A stretch of 64,000 bases of DNA from Labrenzia sp. VG12 (GTDB taxonomy: Bacteria > Pseudomonadota > Alphaproteobacteria > Rhizobiales > Stappiaceae), in contig NZ_CP022529.1 in NCBI RefSeq assembly GCF_002237595.1, positions 3,038,001-3,102,000 on the forward strand. Reading direction: 5' to 3'. Shown here one piece after another: positions 1 to 7,717 of the stretch; within the stretch, counting starts at the first letter, position 1, and each line of letters opens with the position of its first letter. A program made the position numbers and the translations under genes. The notes beneath the pieces are model-generated. The model was not told where the DNA came from. It was given only the letters and a program-made list of their open reading frames with translations, and ran no database searches.

Positions 1-1
1 G

Positions 2-994
2 CTCGACGGCATCATCACGCCCAACGGTCTCTGTTTCGAACGTCATCACGGCGGCATTGCAGAAATCAATCCGGCCGACCACCGGCTGATGATCAACGGC
101 CTCGTCGACACGCCGCTTGTTTTCACCATGGAGGATTTGAAACGGTTCCCGCGCGAGAACCGGGTCTACTTCCTGGAATGTGCCGCCAATTCCGGCATGG
201 AATGGCGCGGTTCCCAGCTGAACGGCTGCCAGTACACCCACGGCATGGTTCACTGCGTCATGTATACCGGCGTGCCGCTGAAGCTGATCCTGGAAGAAGC
301 GGGCATCAAGACCAGCGCCAAGTGGGTCATGCCCGAAGGCGCCGACGCGTCGGCCATGACGCGCTCCATCCCGATGGAAAAGGCGCTTGATGACTGCCTG
401 GTGGCCTTCAAGATGAACGGCGAGGCCCTGCGCCCCGAACAGGGCTATCCGCTGCGCCTTGTCGTGCCCGGCTGGGAAGGCAACATGTGGGTCAAGTGGC
501 TGCGCCGCATCGAGGTTGGCGACGAGCCCTGGCACCAGCGGGAAGAGACCTCCAAATACACCGACCTCCTGGAGACCGGCAAGGCACGGCGCTTCACCTG
601 GGTTATGGATGCCAAATCCGTCATCACCAGTCCGAGCCCGCAAGCGCCCGTCGCTCACGGCAAGGGGCCGATGGTGATTTCAGGCGTTGCCTGGTCCGGC
701 AACGGCCGCATCACCCGCGTCGACGTGTCGCTCGACGGCGGCCGCAACTGGAAGACCGCGCGTCTTGATGGCCCGAGCCTGCCCAAGGCCCTGCATCGTT
801 TCTATCTCGACATCGACTGGGACGGATCCGACCTTTTGATCCAGTCCCGCGCCATGGACGAGAACGGCTTTTACCAGCCGACCAAGAACGAATTGCGGGC
901 CGCCCGCGGCGAAAACTCGATCTACCACAACAACGGCATCCAGACCTGGCATGTCAAAGCAGACGGAACGGTGGAAAATGTCGAAGTTTCTTAA
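2..994 (+). CDS. soxC: SoxC, molybdenum-cofactor subunit of sulfur dehydrogenase (5' partial)
   Basis: The reading frame is open from base 2 and its start lies before the window, leaving 330 residues. The visible N-terminal part reads TPNGLCFERHHGG, typical of SoxC and sulfite oxidase relatives, followed by FLECAANSGMEW, which contains the family cysteine that binds the molybdopterin molybdenum. The C-terminal part is the immunoglobulin-like dimerisation domain. With SoxD it forms the periplasmic Sox(CD)2 complex, which oxidises the sulfane sulfur on SoxYZ and passes electrons to cytochrome c. The gene ends inside soxD with a 17-base overlap, so the two are probably translationally coupled. 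The rest of the sox operon (soxXYZAB) would be expected upstream, outside the window. Confidence 0.93.
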   Translation, partial: LDGIITPNGLCFERHHGGIAEINPADHRLMINGLVDTPLVFTMEDLKRFPRENRVYFLECAANSGMEWRGSQLNGCQYTHGMVHCVMYTGVPLKLILEEAGIKTSAKWVMPEGADASAMTRSIPMEKALDDCLVAFKMNGEALRPEQGYPLRLVVPGWEGNMWVKWLRRIEVGDEPWHQREETSKYTDLLETGKARRFTWVMDAKSVITSPSPQAPVAHGKGPMVISGVAWSGNGRITRVDVSLDGGRNWKTARLDGPSLPKALHRFYLDIDWDGSDLLIQSRAMDENGFYQPTKNELRAARGENSIYHNNGIQTWHVKADGTVENVEVS

Positions 995-2078
995 AGCACT
1001 GTGCCTTGGTACCGCGCTGGCCGCTCTTCCCGGCCTGGCCCTCGCGGGCGATGCTGAAAAAGGCAAGAAGGTCTTCAAGAAATGCGCCGCCTGCCACGCG
1101 GTTGGAGACGGCGCGAAGAACAAGGTTGGCCCGCAATTGAACGAACTGTTCGGCCGGACAGCCGGCGGGCTTGAGGGCTACAAATATTCCAAGGCCATGG
1201 TCAAGGCCGGAGAGGACGGCCTGGTCTGGGACGCAACCACGACGGCCACCTATCTGGAAAAGCCCAAGGCCATGATCAAGGGCACCAAGATGGCCTTTGC
1301 CGGTCTGAGGAAACAGGAAGACCTGGACAATGTGATCGCCTATCTGGCGACCTTCTCCAGCGCCGCCCCTTCTGGTGAAGAGCAAAGCTCTGCCGCACCG
1401 CCCGCTGAAGAAGACACCCGGACGGCCGCCGCAGCACCAGCGGCAACCCCTGTTTCCACGACCCGGGACGGAGGTGTCCTTGGCCTCGGCCGAAAGGCCA
1501 CGGCCGACGAGATCGCCGCCTGGGACATCGACATCCGCCCGGATGGTCAGGGCCTGCCGGTCGGCTCAGGTACAGTAGCGGAAGGCGAACCGCTTTATAC
1601 GGACAATTGCGCCGTCTGCCATGGCGACTTCGGCGAAGGGGTCGGTCGCTGGCCGGTTCTCGCAGGCGGTCACGATACGCTCACCGAGGAACGTCCGGAG
1701 AAGACGATCGGCTCCTACTGGCCTTATCTGTCGACGGTCTATGACTACGTCCGAAGAGCCATGCCGTATGGCAATGCACGCTCGCTCTCCGACGACGATG
1801 TCTATGCCATCACCGCCTATCTGCTTTATCTGAACGACATTGTCGATGACGAGGAGTTCGAGCTTTCCAACGAGAACTTCCTGGAAATGCGGCTGCCGAA
1901 CGAGGAGAACTTCATCGCTGACGATCGTCCAGAGGAAGTGCATTATGCCAGGCAGGGGGAACCTTGCATGAGCGACTGCAAACCGGCCGCCGACATCACC
2001 ATGCGAGCACGCATCCTGGATGTTACGCCGGGATCGGTTGATGACGATGCTGCGGCAGGTGTCGGAGGCGTCGACTGA
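978..2078 (+). CDS. soxD: SoxD, diheme cytochrome c subunit of sulfur dehydrogenase
   Basis: A 366-residue exported diheme cytochrome c. I chose the ATG at 978 because it begins a clean Sec signal peptide (MSKFLKALCLG, then ALAGDAEKG). An in-frame upstream start at 951 would only add a charged leader. The first heme site is CAACH at residues 36-40, with a candidate methionine ligand in GTKMAF. The second is CAVCH at about 211-215, with RRAMPYGNA downstream. An Ala/Pro/Glu-rich linker (about 130-165) joins the two cytochrome domains. It accepts electrons from SoxC in the periplasm. The start lies inside soxC, consistent with fixed stoichiometry. Confidence 0.93.
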   Translation: MSKFLKALCLGTALAALPGLALAGDAEKGKKVFKKCAACHAVGDGAKNKVGPQLNELFGRTAGGLEGYKYSKAMVKAGEDGLVWDATTTATYLEKPKAMIKGTKMAFAGLRKQEDLDNVIAYLATFSSAAPSGEEQSSAAPPAEEDTRTAAAAPAATPVSTTRDGGVLGLGRKATADEIAAWDIDIRPDGQGLPVGSGTVAEGEPLYTDNCAVCHGDFGEGVGRWPVLAGGHDTLTEERPEKTIGSYWPYLSTVYDYVRRAMPYGNARSLSDDDVYAITAYLLYLNDIVDDEEFELSNENFLEMRLPNEENFIADDRPEEVHYARQGEPCMSDCKPAADITMRARILDVTPGSVDDDAAAGVGGVD

Positions 2079-2161
2079 CACCTGCCTGTGGCTGGCGACA
2101 ATTGGCAGTCACCGGCCAGCTGACGTGGTTCCGCTTTGCGGTAGCAATATGGGAGGGAAGA

Positions 2162-2605
2162 ATGAGACTGATTGCAAGAGCGGTGATCGCTTTCTCCGCG
2201 CTGACCATGGTGACCTTAACCGCATTGGCGGAAGACAAGGTTCACAAGCTCGCCCTGCAGATCACAGACAACGATCCGCAGAAGATGAACACCGTTCTGA
2301 ACGTCGCCGCAAATGTCGCACGCCACTACACAGACATGGGTGAGGAAGTCGACATCAAGGTTGTTGCTTTCAACCAGGGACTCCACATGTTTCGCGCCGA
2401 CACTTCTCCTGTCTCAAAACGCATGACCTCCTTTGTGCAGAGCATGCCAAACGTCTCCTTTGAAGCCTGTAACAACACACTGCAGACGATGGTGAAAAAA
2501 ACCGGCAAAGACATTCAGTTGCTGGAAGGTGTCGAAATTGTTCCTGCTGGAGCCGTTGCCCTGATGGAACTGGACATCGACGGATATACCATTCTGAGAC
2601 CATAG
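2162..2605 (+). CDS. Exported DsrE-like small protein in the sox operon
   Basis: A 147-residue protein with a Sec signal peptide (MRLIARAVIAFSALTM, cleavage near ALAED). The start follows GGGAGGGAAGA. The mature part starts HKLALQITDNDPQKMNTVLN and contains IKVVAFNQGLHMF and FEACNNT, a pattern fitting the DsrE/DsrF-like fold, whose members handle persulfide sulfur or occur near sulfur genes. A single cysteine (FEACNNT) sits where related proteins carry their sulfur-binding residue. Its place between soxD and soxE suggests a periplasmic role in sulfur-compound oxidation. The family assignment is by pattern and the role is inference. Confidence 0.7.
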   Translation: MRLIARAVIAFSALTMVTLTALAEDKVHKLALQITDNDPQKMNTVLNVAANVARHYTDMGEEVDIKVVAFNQGLHMFRADTSPVSKRMTSFVQSMPNVSFEACNNTLQTMVKKTGKDIQLLEGVEIVPAGAVALMELDIDGYTILRP

Positions 2606-2677
2606 GACCGGTTGCATAGGTCCTGGCAAAACACAGGATCCAGAATATGATCTGAACGGGTTAAGGGAGGACCCGGA

Positions 2678-3436
2678 ATGAGACGTCCCGGATTGCAGTA
2701 TCCGGCTTCGCCGGACGCGCCCAAGACTTTCACTGGAGGGTTTACGCGGACGGTCGGCGTTCTGGTTTTATGCCTGTCGGCGACTGGATCTGCCTTTGCC
2801 CAGGAAGGTGATCCAAAGCGCGGCGAGCAGGTCTACAAGGCCTGCAAGGCGTGCCACCAGGTCGGGGCCGGTGCACGCAATGGTGTCGGGCCGCATCTGG
2901 ACGGCCTGTTCGAGCGCACGGCAGGCGCCATTGAGGGTTTCAAATATTCAAGCGCCATGAAGAAACTCGGCGCGGAAGGTCTCGTCTGGAACGAATTCAC
3001 GCTGGATCAGTATCTGGAAAAACCGCGCGCCTACGTGCCCGGCACGCGCATGTCCTATCTGGGCATGGGCGATAGCCGCGACCGCACGGATGTGATCGCC
3101 TATCTGAAGGCCCTGTCGCAGGAAGCACCGGCGGAGGACCCGACGAAGGCAAACGGTGACCGGCCGGAAATCGGCTCGGTTGCGATGCAACTTGAAGGCG
3201 ATCCGGAATATGGCGAATATCTCTCCAGCGAATGTGTCACCTGCCACCAGATCTCCGGCCGTGCCGACGGCATTCCGTCGATCATCGGCTGGCCCAAGGA
3301 GCCCTTCATCCGGGCGCTGTTCGATTACAAGACCAATGTCCGGTCACATCAGGTCATGCAGAACATGACCGTCAATCTCGGCAACGAGGAAATCGCAGCA
3401 CTTGCGGCTTACTTCGGCTCTCTCGATCCGCAATGA
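2678..3436 (+). CDS. soxE: SoxE-type diheme cytochrome c
   Basis: A 252-residue diheme c-type cytochrome. The start is set by GGGAGGA eight bases upstream. A long N-terminal region leads into a signal segment (VGVLVLCLSATGSAFAQ). Heme motifs are CKACH at 56-60 and CVTCH at 186-190, with GTRMSY as a plausible axial methionine for the first. Its neighbour is a flavocytochrome-like flavoprotein, so by analogy with Paracoccus SoxEF the pair forms a periplasmic sulfide-oxidising flavocytochrome c. The first half resembles SoxD, consistent with duplication of the cytochrome module within the operon. Confidence 0.85.
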   Translation: MRRPGLQYPASPDAPKTFTGGFTRTVGVLVLCLSATGSAFAQEGDPKRGEQVYKACKACHQVGAGARNGVGPHLDGLFERTAGAIEGFKYSSAMKKLGAEGLVWNEFTLDQYLEKPRAYVPGTRMSYLGMGDSRDRTDVIAYLKALSQEAPAEDPTKANGDRPEIGSVAMQLEGDPEYGEYLSSECVTCHQISGRADGIPSIIGWPKEPFIRALFDYKTNVRSHQVMQNMTVNLGNEEIAALAAYFGSLDPQ

Positions 3437-3487
3437 CGCGGATCTGACGGAACCCTCCTGCCGCGCTGCCTGAATGGGAGGAAGGAA

Positions 3488-4765
3488 ATGCCAAATCTGT
3501 CACGTCGCGGCTTCGGACTGCTGCTCGGCGCCGGTGCCACCACCCTGGCAATGCCCTATTACGCCCGCGCGCAGGGCAAGCCGCGCGCGGTTGTCATAGG
3601 TGGCGGGGCCGGCGGGGCCACGGCCGCCCGTTACATGGCCAAGGATGCCGGCGACGACATGGATGTCACGCTGATCGAGGCGAACCCGCTCTACACCACC
3701 TGTTTTTTCTCCAATCTCTATCTCGGTGGCTACCGGGATTTCGATTCCATCACGCATGGCTATGACAAGCTGGCCTCGAACTATGGCATCTCCATCGTCA
3801 ATGGCATGGCCGACGCGGTCGACCGCGACGCCAAGGTCGTAGTGATGGCCGACGGCTCGAAAGTGCCCTACGACCGTCTGCTCGTCGCGCCCGGCATTGA
3901 TCTGATCTATGACAGCGTCCCCGGTTATTCCGAAGAAGCTGCGGAAATCATGCCTCATTCCTGGAAGGCCGGCCCGCAGACCCAGCTGCTCAAAGCCAAG
4001 CTGGATGCCATCGAAAACGGCCAGCAGATCGTGATGGTGGCACCGCCGAACCCCTATCGCTGCCCGCCGGGACCTTACGAGCGCGTCTCCATGATGGCCC
4101 ATATCCTGAAGGAAAAAGGCTTCAACGACTCCAAGATCGTCATCCTGGATCCGAAACCGAAATTCTCCAAACAGGCGCTCTTCACCGAAGGCTGGGAAAA
4201 ACACTATCCGGGCATGATCGAATGGTATGGCCCGGACGTGCATGGCGGCATCAAGAGCGTCAATCCGTCGACCGGCGAAGTCGAGACGGATTTCGACACG
4301 TTCAAGGGCGATCTGGTCAATGTCATTCCGGCACAGAAGGCAGGCATGATCGCGGCCAAGGCAGGCCTTGCGAATGACAGCGGGTTCTGCCCGATCGACC
4401 CGAAATCGATGCGCTCCAAGGCCGACGAGAACATCTTCGTCATCGGCGATGCCTCGATTGCCGGTGACATGCCGAAATCCGGCTTCTCCGCCAACAGCCA
4501 GGCCAAGGTTGCGGCCATGGCGATCCGCGGCGACCTGACCGGATCAAAGGTGTTCCCGGCGAAATACTCCAATACCTGCTGGAGCCTGATAGAGACCAAT
4601 GACGGCGTGAAAGTCGGTGCCCAATATGCACCGAACGAGGAAAAGATCGCCTCGACGTCGAAATTCATCTCCCAGACCGGCGAGGACGCCGCGCTGCGCC
4701 AGGCGACCTATGAGGAATCTGTCGGCTGGTACAACGGCATCACCGCCGATATTTTCGGCGCCTGA
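3488..4765 (+). CDS. soxF: SoxF, FAD-dependent sulfide dehydrogenase subunit
   Basis: A 425-residue flavoprotein of the flavocytochrome c sulfide dehydrogenase family. The N terminus carries a twin-arginine signal (LSRRGFGLLLGAG), as expected for export of a folded FAD protein. The dinucleotide-binding motif VVIGGGAGGATAARYM follows at about residue 35. Conserved cysteines appear in TTCFFSN and in YRCPPGPYERV, where the family forms the redox-active disulfide. FVIGDASIAGDMPKSGFSAN is the second FAD-contacting segment. RBS GGGAGGAAGG precedes the ATG. It should pair with the diheme cytochrome encoded just upstream. It is the last sox gene here. Confidence 0.9.
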   Translation: MPNLSRRGFGLLLGAGATTLAMPYYARAQGKPRAVVIGGGAGGATAARYMAKDAGDDMDVTLIEANPLYTTCFFSNLYLGGYRDFDSITHGYDKLASNYGISIVNGMADAVDRDAKVVVMADGSKVPYDRLLVAPGIDLIYDSVPGYSEEAAEIMPHSWKAGPQTQLLKAKLDAIENGQQIVMVAPPNPYRCPPGPYERVSMMAHILKEKGFNDSKIVILDPKPKFSKQALFTEGWEKHYPGMIEWYGPDVHGGIKSVNPSTGEVETDFDTFKGDLVNVIPAQKAGMIAAKAGLANDSGFCPIDPKSMRSKADENIFVIGDASIAGDMPKSGFSANSQAKVAAMAIRGDLTGSKVFPAKYSNTCWSLIETNDGVKVGAQYAPNEEKIASTSKFISQTGEDAALRQATYEESVGWYNGITADIFGA

Positions 4766-4778
4766 TTGTCAAATTACC

Positions 4779-4803
4779 CTGCGGCCGGCACTCCCGGCCG
4801 CAG
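4779..4803. terminator. Strong hairpin between convergent soxF and methyltransferase genes
   Basis: A perfect ten-base-pair stem (CTGCGGCCGG and its complement) encloses a CACTC loop between the soxF stop and the convergent methyltransferase stop. There is no T-run on either side, so it may act as a bidirectional weak terminator or as an mRNA 3'-end protector. Confidence 0.5.
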
Positions 4804-4814
4804 CGGTCAGCGCG

Positions 4815-5513
4815 TTACTTTGCGAGATAGTAGCTTTTGCCAAGCCGGTTCCTGACGGAGAACCCCTTGCCGGCAAGATAGGCAAGCAGATCCTCGATCT
4901 TGTCCTCGCCAACGATGTGCGGGTGCATCTCGATGATGATCTTTCCGATGCCGCCAAGATCGCAACCGCGCAGCAGATCGATCTCGGCCCCTTCCACATC
5001 GATGACCAGCGCCGTCGGGCCGTAGGCTTCGACCACATCGGCAATGGCATCCGACTGGACCCTGGTGGCGCCGCCATGCTTGCGGTCGACCAGGGAGGAG
5101 GACAGGACGCCTTCGGAAAAGAAGAATTCGACTTCGCCAGTCGTTGTCGACAGCACCTTGCTTCTCAGATTGGCCTGCATGCCGTTCAAGGCATAATTCT
5201 TTTCGATCACCGGCTTCATCGCCGGATTGGGCTCATAGGACAGGATGCTGTCCTGGCCACAGATCCTGGCACAGGCAATGCCGATGAAACCGATACCGGC
5301 ACCGGCCTCCAACACCTTGTCATCGGGCGAGAGCGCCTCGCGCACCAGCACAAATTCCTGGTCTTCATATTGTTTCTGCAGCAGCTGCTTGCGCACACCG
5401 AGCGGCACCTCCTGTGGGTCGGTGGTCAGCTTGATGCCATTGAGGACGATCGCCTTGAGGCCAAGTTTGCGCCTGATCTTGTAGGCAATCCGCCGTCCGA
5501 ATTTCGCGAGCAT
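4815..5513 (-). CDS. FkbM-family SAM-dependent methyltransferase
   Basis: A 232-residue protein. I chose the ATG at 5513 (MLAKFGRRIAYKIRRK), preceded by AAAGGTG; the frame is open further upstream to 5615 but that stretch is low-complexity. The AdoMet motif I is DKVLEAGAGIGFIGIACARI, followed by ILSYEPNPAM (motif II) and the FkbM-typical LVIDVEGAEIDLLRGCDL and IIIEMHPHIVG. FkbM enzymes O-methylate sugars, polyketides or other metabolites. The substrate here is unknown, because no glycan or polyketide genes lie nearby. It stands alone, convergent with soxF and divergent from the repeat-protein gene. Confidence 0.75.
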   Translation of the reverse strand: MLAKFGRRIAYKIRRKLGLKAIVLNGIKLTTDPQEVPLGVRKQLLQKQYEDQEFVLVREALSPDDKVLEAGAGIGFIGIACARICGQDSILSYEPNPAMKPVIEKNYALNGMQANLRSKVLSTTTGEVEFFFSEGVLSSSLVDRKHGGATRVQSDAIADVVEAYGPTALVIDVEGAEIDLLRGCDLGGIGKIIIEMHPHIVGEDKIEDLLAYLAGKGFSVRNRLGKSYYLAK

Positions 5514-5876
5514 TCGCTTTAACACCTTTGTTCCGTCATTCGATGCGGCGTGGACCGGCCGCGTGCCCCCGCTATGACCGCTTTTGAAGCGACAATCAAC
5601 GCCCGAGTGAACCACCCCCGGCTGAAAAGGACGGAATCCGGAGCATTGTGAAAAGAGGGACCTGTGTCATAACGGACCGGTGGAACCGGGTGAGACACAA
5701 CGGAAGCTCTCGCTGGATCGGCCCGACACCATCCAGAGCGCTCAATTTTTCAAAACACAACACATGCTCACATCCGCTGGGGCACTTGTTACAATTCCCT
5801 CACGGCCTGTCGAAGGGTATACTGTCAGGGCTCAAGGATCCTCTGGTCGGGAGCGGGCGTTGCTGCCTGTCTGACT
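5514..5876. other. Divergent intergenic region, no recognisable gene
   Basis: This 363-base stretch separates the methyltransferase (minus) from the repeat-protein gene (plus). It should carry both promoters, but I see no convincing sigma-70 pair, operator or small gene. If the repeat protein starts at 5991 instead of 5877 the gap is longer by 114 bases. Confidence 0.4.
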
Positions 5877-7709
5877 ATGACGCGTCATTCTGTTGGAAGC
5901 TTTCTGAACTGCATCTCTCACCAGCTGGTGAGGGGCCGGCAAGACCTGCGCAAAAATCCGGGTTTTTCTTTCGCAAGCGTGCTTCGGCACATGGGCCTGA
6001 CGGCGACCGTAATCTTCGCCTGCTCCCTGCCTGTATCGGCCCAGGTTCCGGATGTCGGCGACGGGGTCTGTGTCGCCTTTTGTGACACCTACACGCCTCC
6101 GACCTATGACGACTATGACTATGGCGGCGGCTCCTACAGCTACCAGCACGAACAGATGAAGCGCTCCAAGACGCAGCCCAGCACCGGGCCGCGCAAGATG
6201 CGCCCAAGCGCGAGCCAGAGGAAGAAGATCCGTCGGCAGAAGCAGATTGCAAACTGGCGCCGCAAGGCGTCGCAGGAAAACGAAAAGTGCCTGGAAGCCT
6301 TCGACGTTCTCTATTTCAACGATGAACGCATCAAGACGCTGATCAGGCATTGTTCGGCTGCCCTGGACTATTGCCAGAAGGCAGGCGGCAGCTGCAAGGT
6401 TCATCGCTGGAACATGGCCCTTGCCAATGCCGACAAGGCCGAGACGGACAAGGACTATGCCGCTGCTGTCAGCTACTATGACGAAGCGCTGGAACTCTGC
6501 GGCTATGACGATGATTGCACCGATGTCGGATCGGATACCTCGCTCAGCGGCATGCGGTCGAACCTGGAAACAAGTTACAGCAAATTCTCGGCGCTTGCCG
6601 AACTGCAAAGGGAGGCGGGACGGAGCCAGAGCAGGATAGAAGCTGCCGCGACAAAAGCCTCGTCTGATGCGCCGGCCCTCTCCTCCGACACGGGACTGAG
6701 TTTTCTCGACGCCGACGCCATCATGCCGAGCCGGAAGGCCAACCATCTCCTGGATGCGCTGGAGGCCGGCCGGGGCGACTGGGCGGAGAGCATCAGGGAT
6801 CTGGAAAAAACGCTTCGGAACAACCCGGATGACAGGGCGGCACGCGATGCGCTGCTCTATCTGAAAGGATTGCACCAGGGCCATCTGGCCATCTCCAAAC
6901 TGGGCAATGCCCGTTACAAGAAGGGCATCAATGCCTGGATGGACGGCGACTACCAGACAGCCGCCGATTTTCTCGCGGCAAGTTACCAGATAGACCCCGA
7001 TGATCCGTCCGCTCTGGAGGCCTACGGCATTGTCTCCGGTCTCGCCCAGGCGGACCTCTATCTCGACTGGAACCAGAATTGCGGCAAGCTGATCTGTCCG
7101 CCGCCGGATCCCCTGCATTATGTCCGAGAATATGCCTCGCTCCTGAACAGCGGAGCCTATGAGCTTCTGAGTGACGACGAACGCGAACGATTGATGCAGG
7201 CCCGTTCGCTCTATTCCGATCCCGGCGCCGACCCCGACCGGCGTGCAGCGCTGCAATATGTCGAGGGCCTCGCAGCCTGGGACGACTTCAGGGAACGGGT
7301 CCTGGAACGGGCCGGAACCGGCTCCGACATACAGACCTTGACCGAGGCCTTTATCAAGATGGGCACGGGTGACTATCAAGGCGCCATCGACCATTTAAGT
7401 CCAGGCGCGCTGCTCGACGACGATGCCGCAACCTTTGCCTATTATCACGCGATCGGTCTGGCCGGAGAGTACACGCCGACGGGCGAGGTCTTTCTTCTGT
7501 CGGAGTTTGAAAACCGGCTGGAAGACACCTGGCGCGACCTGAAGGAGACCCGCCACGACGCGAATGTTCTGGTCCGCCACGATCCGAACCTTCGCCCGCC
7601 CTGGAAGGTCATCCGGGACCGGCTCAATGCCGCGGAATATGCCGCCTGGGCGGAATTCATGACTGATCCGTTCGAGACTGCAGAGGAAATCGTCCAGGCC
7701 CAACAATAG
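5877..7709 (+). CDS. Exported TPR-like repeat protein of unknown function
   Basis: A 610-residue protein from the first in-frame ATG. The alternative ATG at 5991 (MGLTATVIFACSLPVSAQ) would give 572 residues with a canonical signal peptide and may be the real start. Neither has a clear ribosome binding site. After the signal comes a Tyr/Asp/Gly-rich stretch (PPTYDDYDYGGGSYSYQ), then a basic segment, then repeated helical pairs resembling tetratricopeptide units (for example ADKDYAAAVSYYDEALELC and AWMDGDYQTAADFLAASYQI). Several cysteine pairs suggest disulfides in the periplasm. The stop is nine bases before the next gene, so the two form an operon. I do not recognise the family; a scaffold role at the envelope is inference. 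Confidence 0.6.
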   Translation: MTRHSVGSFLNCISHQLVRGRQDLRKNPGFSFASVLRHMGLTATVIFACSLPVSAQVPDVGDGVCVAFCDTYTPPTYDDYDYGGGSYSYQHEQMKRSKTQPSTGPRKMRPSASQRKKIRRQKQIANWRRKASQENEKCLEAFDVLYFNDERIKTLIRHCSAALDYCQKAGGSCKVHRWNMALANADKAETDKDYAAAVSYYDEALELCGYDDDCTDVGSDTSLSGMRSNLETSYSKFSALAELQREAGRSQSRIEAAATKASSDAPALSSDTGLSFLDADAIMPSRKANHLLDALEAGRGDWAESIRDLEKTLRNNPDDRAARDALLYLKGLHQGHLAISKLGNARYKKGINAWMDGDYQTAADFLAASYQIDPDDPSALEAYGIVSGLAQADLYLDWNQNCGKLICPPPDPLHYVREYASLLNSGAYELLSDDERERLMQARSLYSDPGADPDRRAALQYVEGLAAWDDFRERVLERAGTGSDIQTLTEAFIKMGTGDYQGAIDHLSPGALLDDDAATFAYYHAIGLAGEYTPTGEVFLLSEFENRLEDTWRDLKETRHDANVLVRHDPNLRPPWKVIRDRLNAAEYAAWAEFMTDPFETAEEIVQAQQ

Positions 7710-7717
7710 GTGTCGTG

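Noticed and set aside
5832..7394. A 520-codon open frame on the minus strand opposite the first repeat protein
   Set aside because: The plus frame has a signal peptide and repeat structure; the minus frame has no family similarity or RBS. Long antisense frames are common in high-GC DNA.
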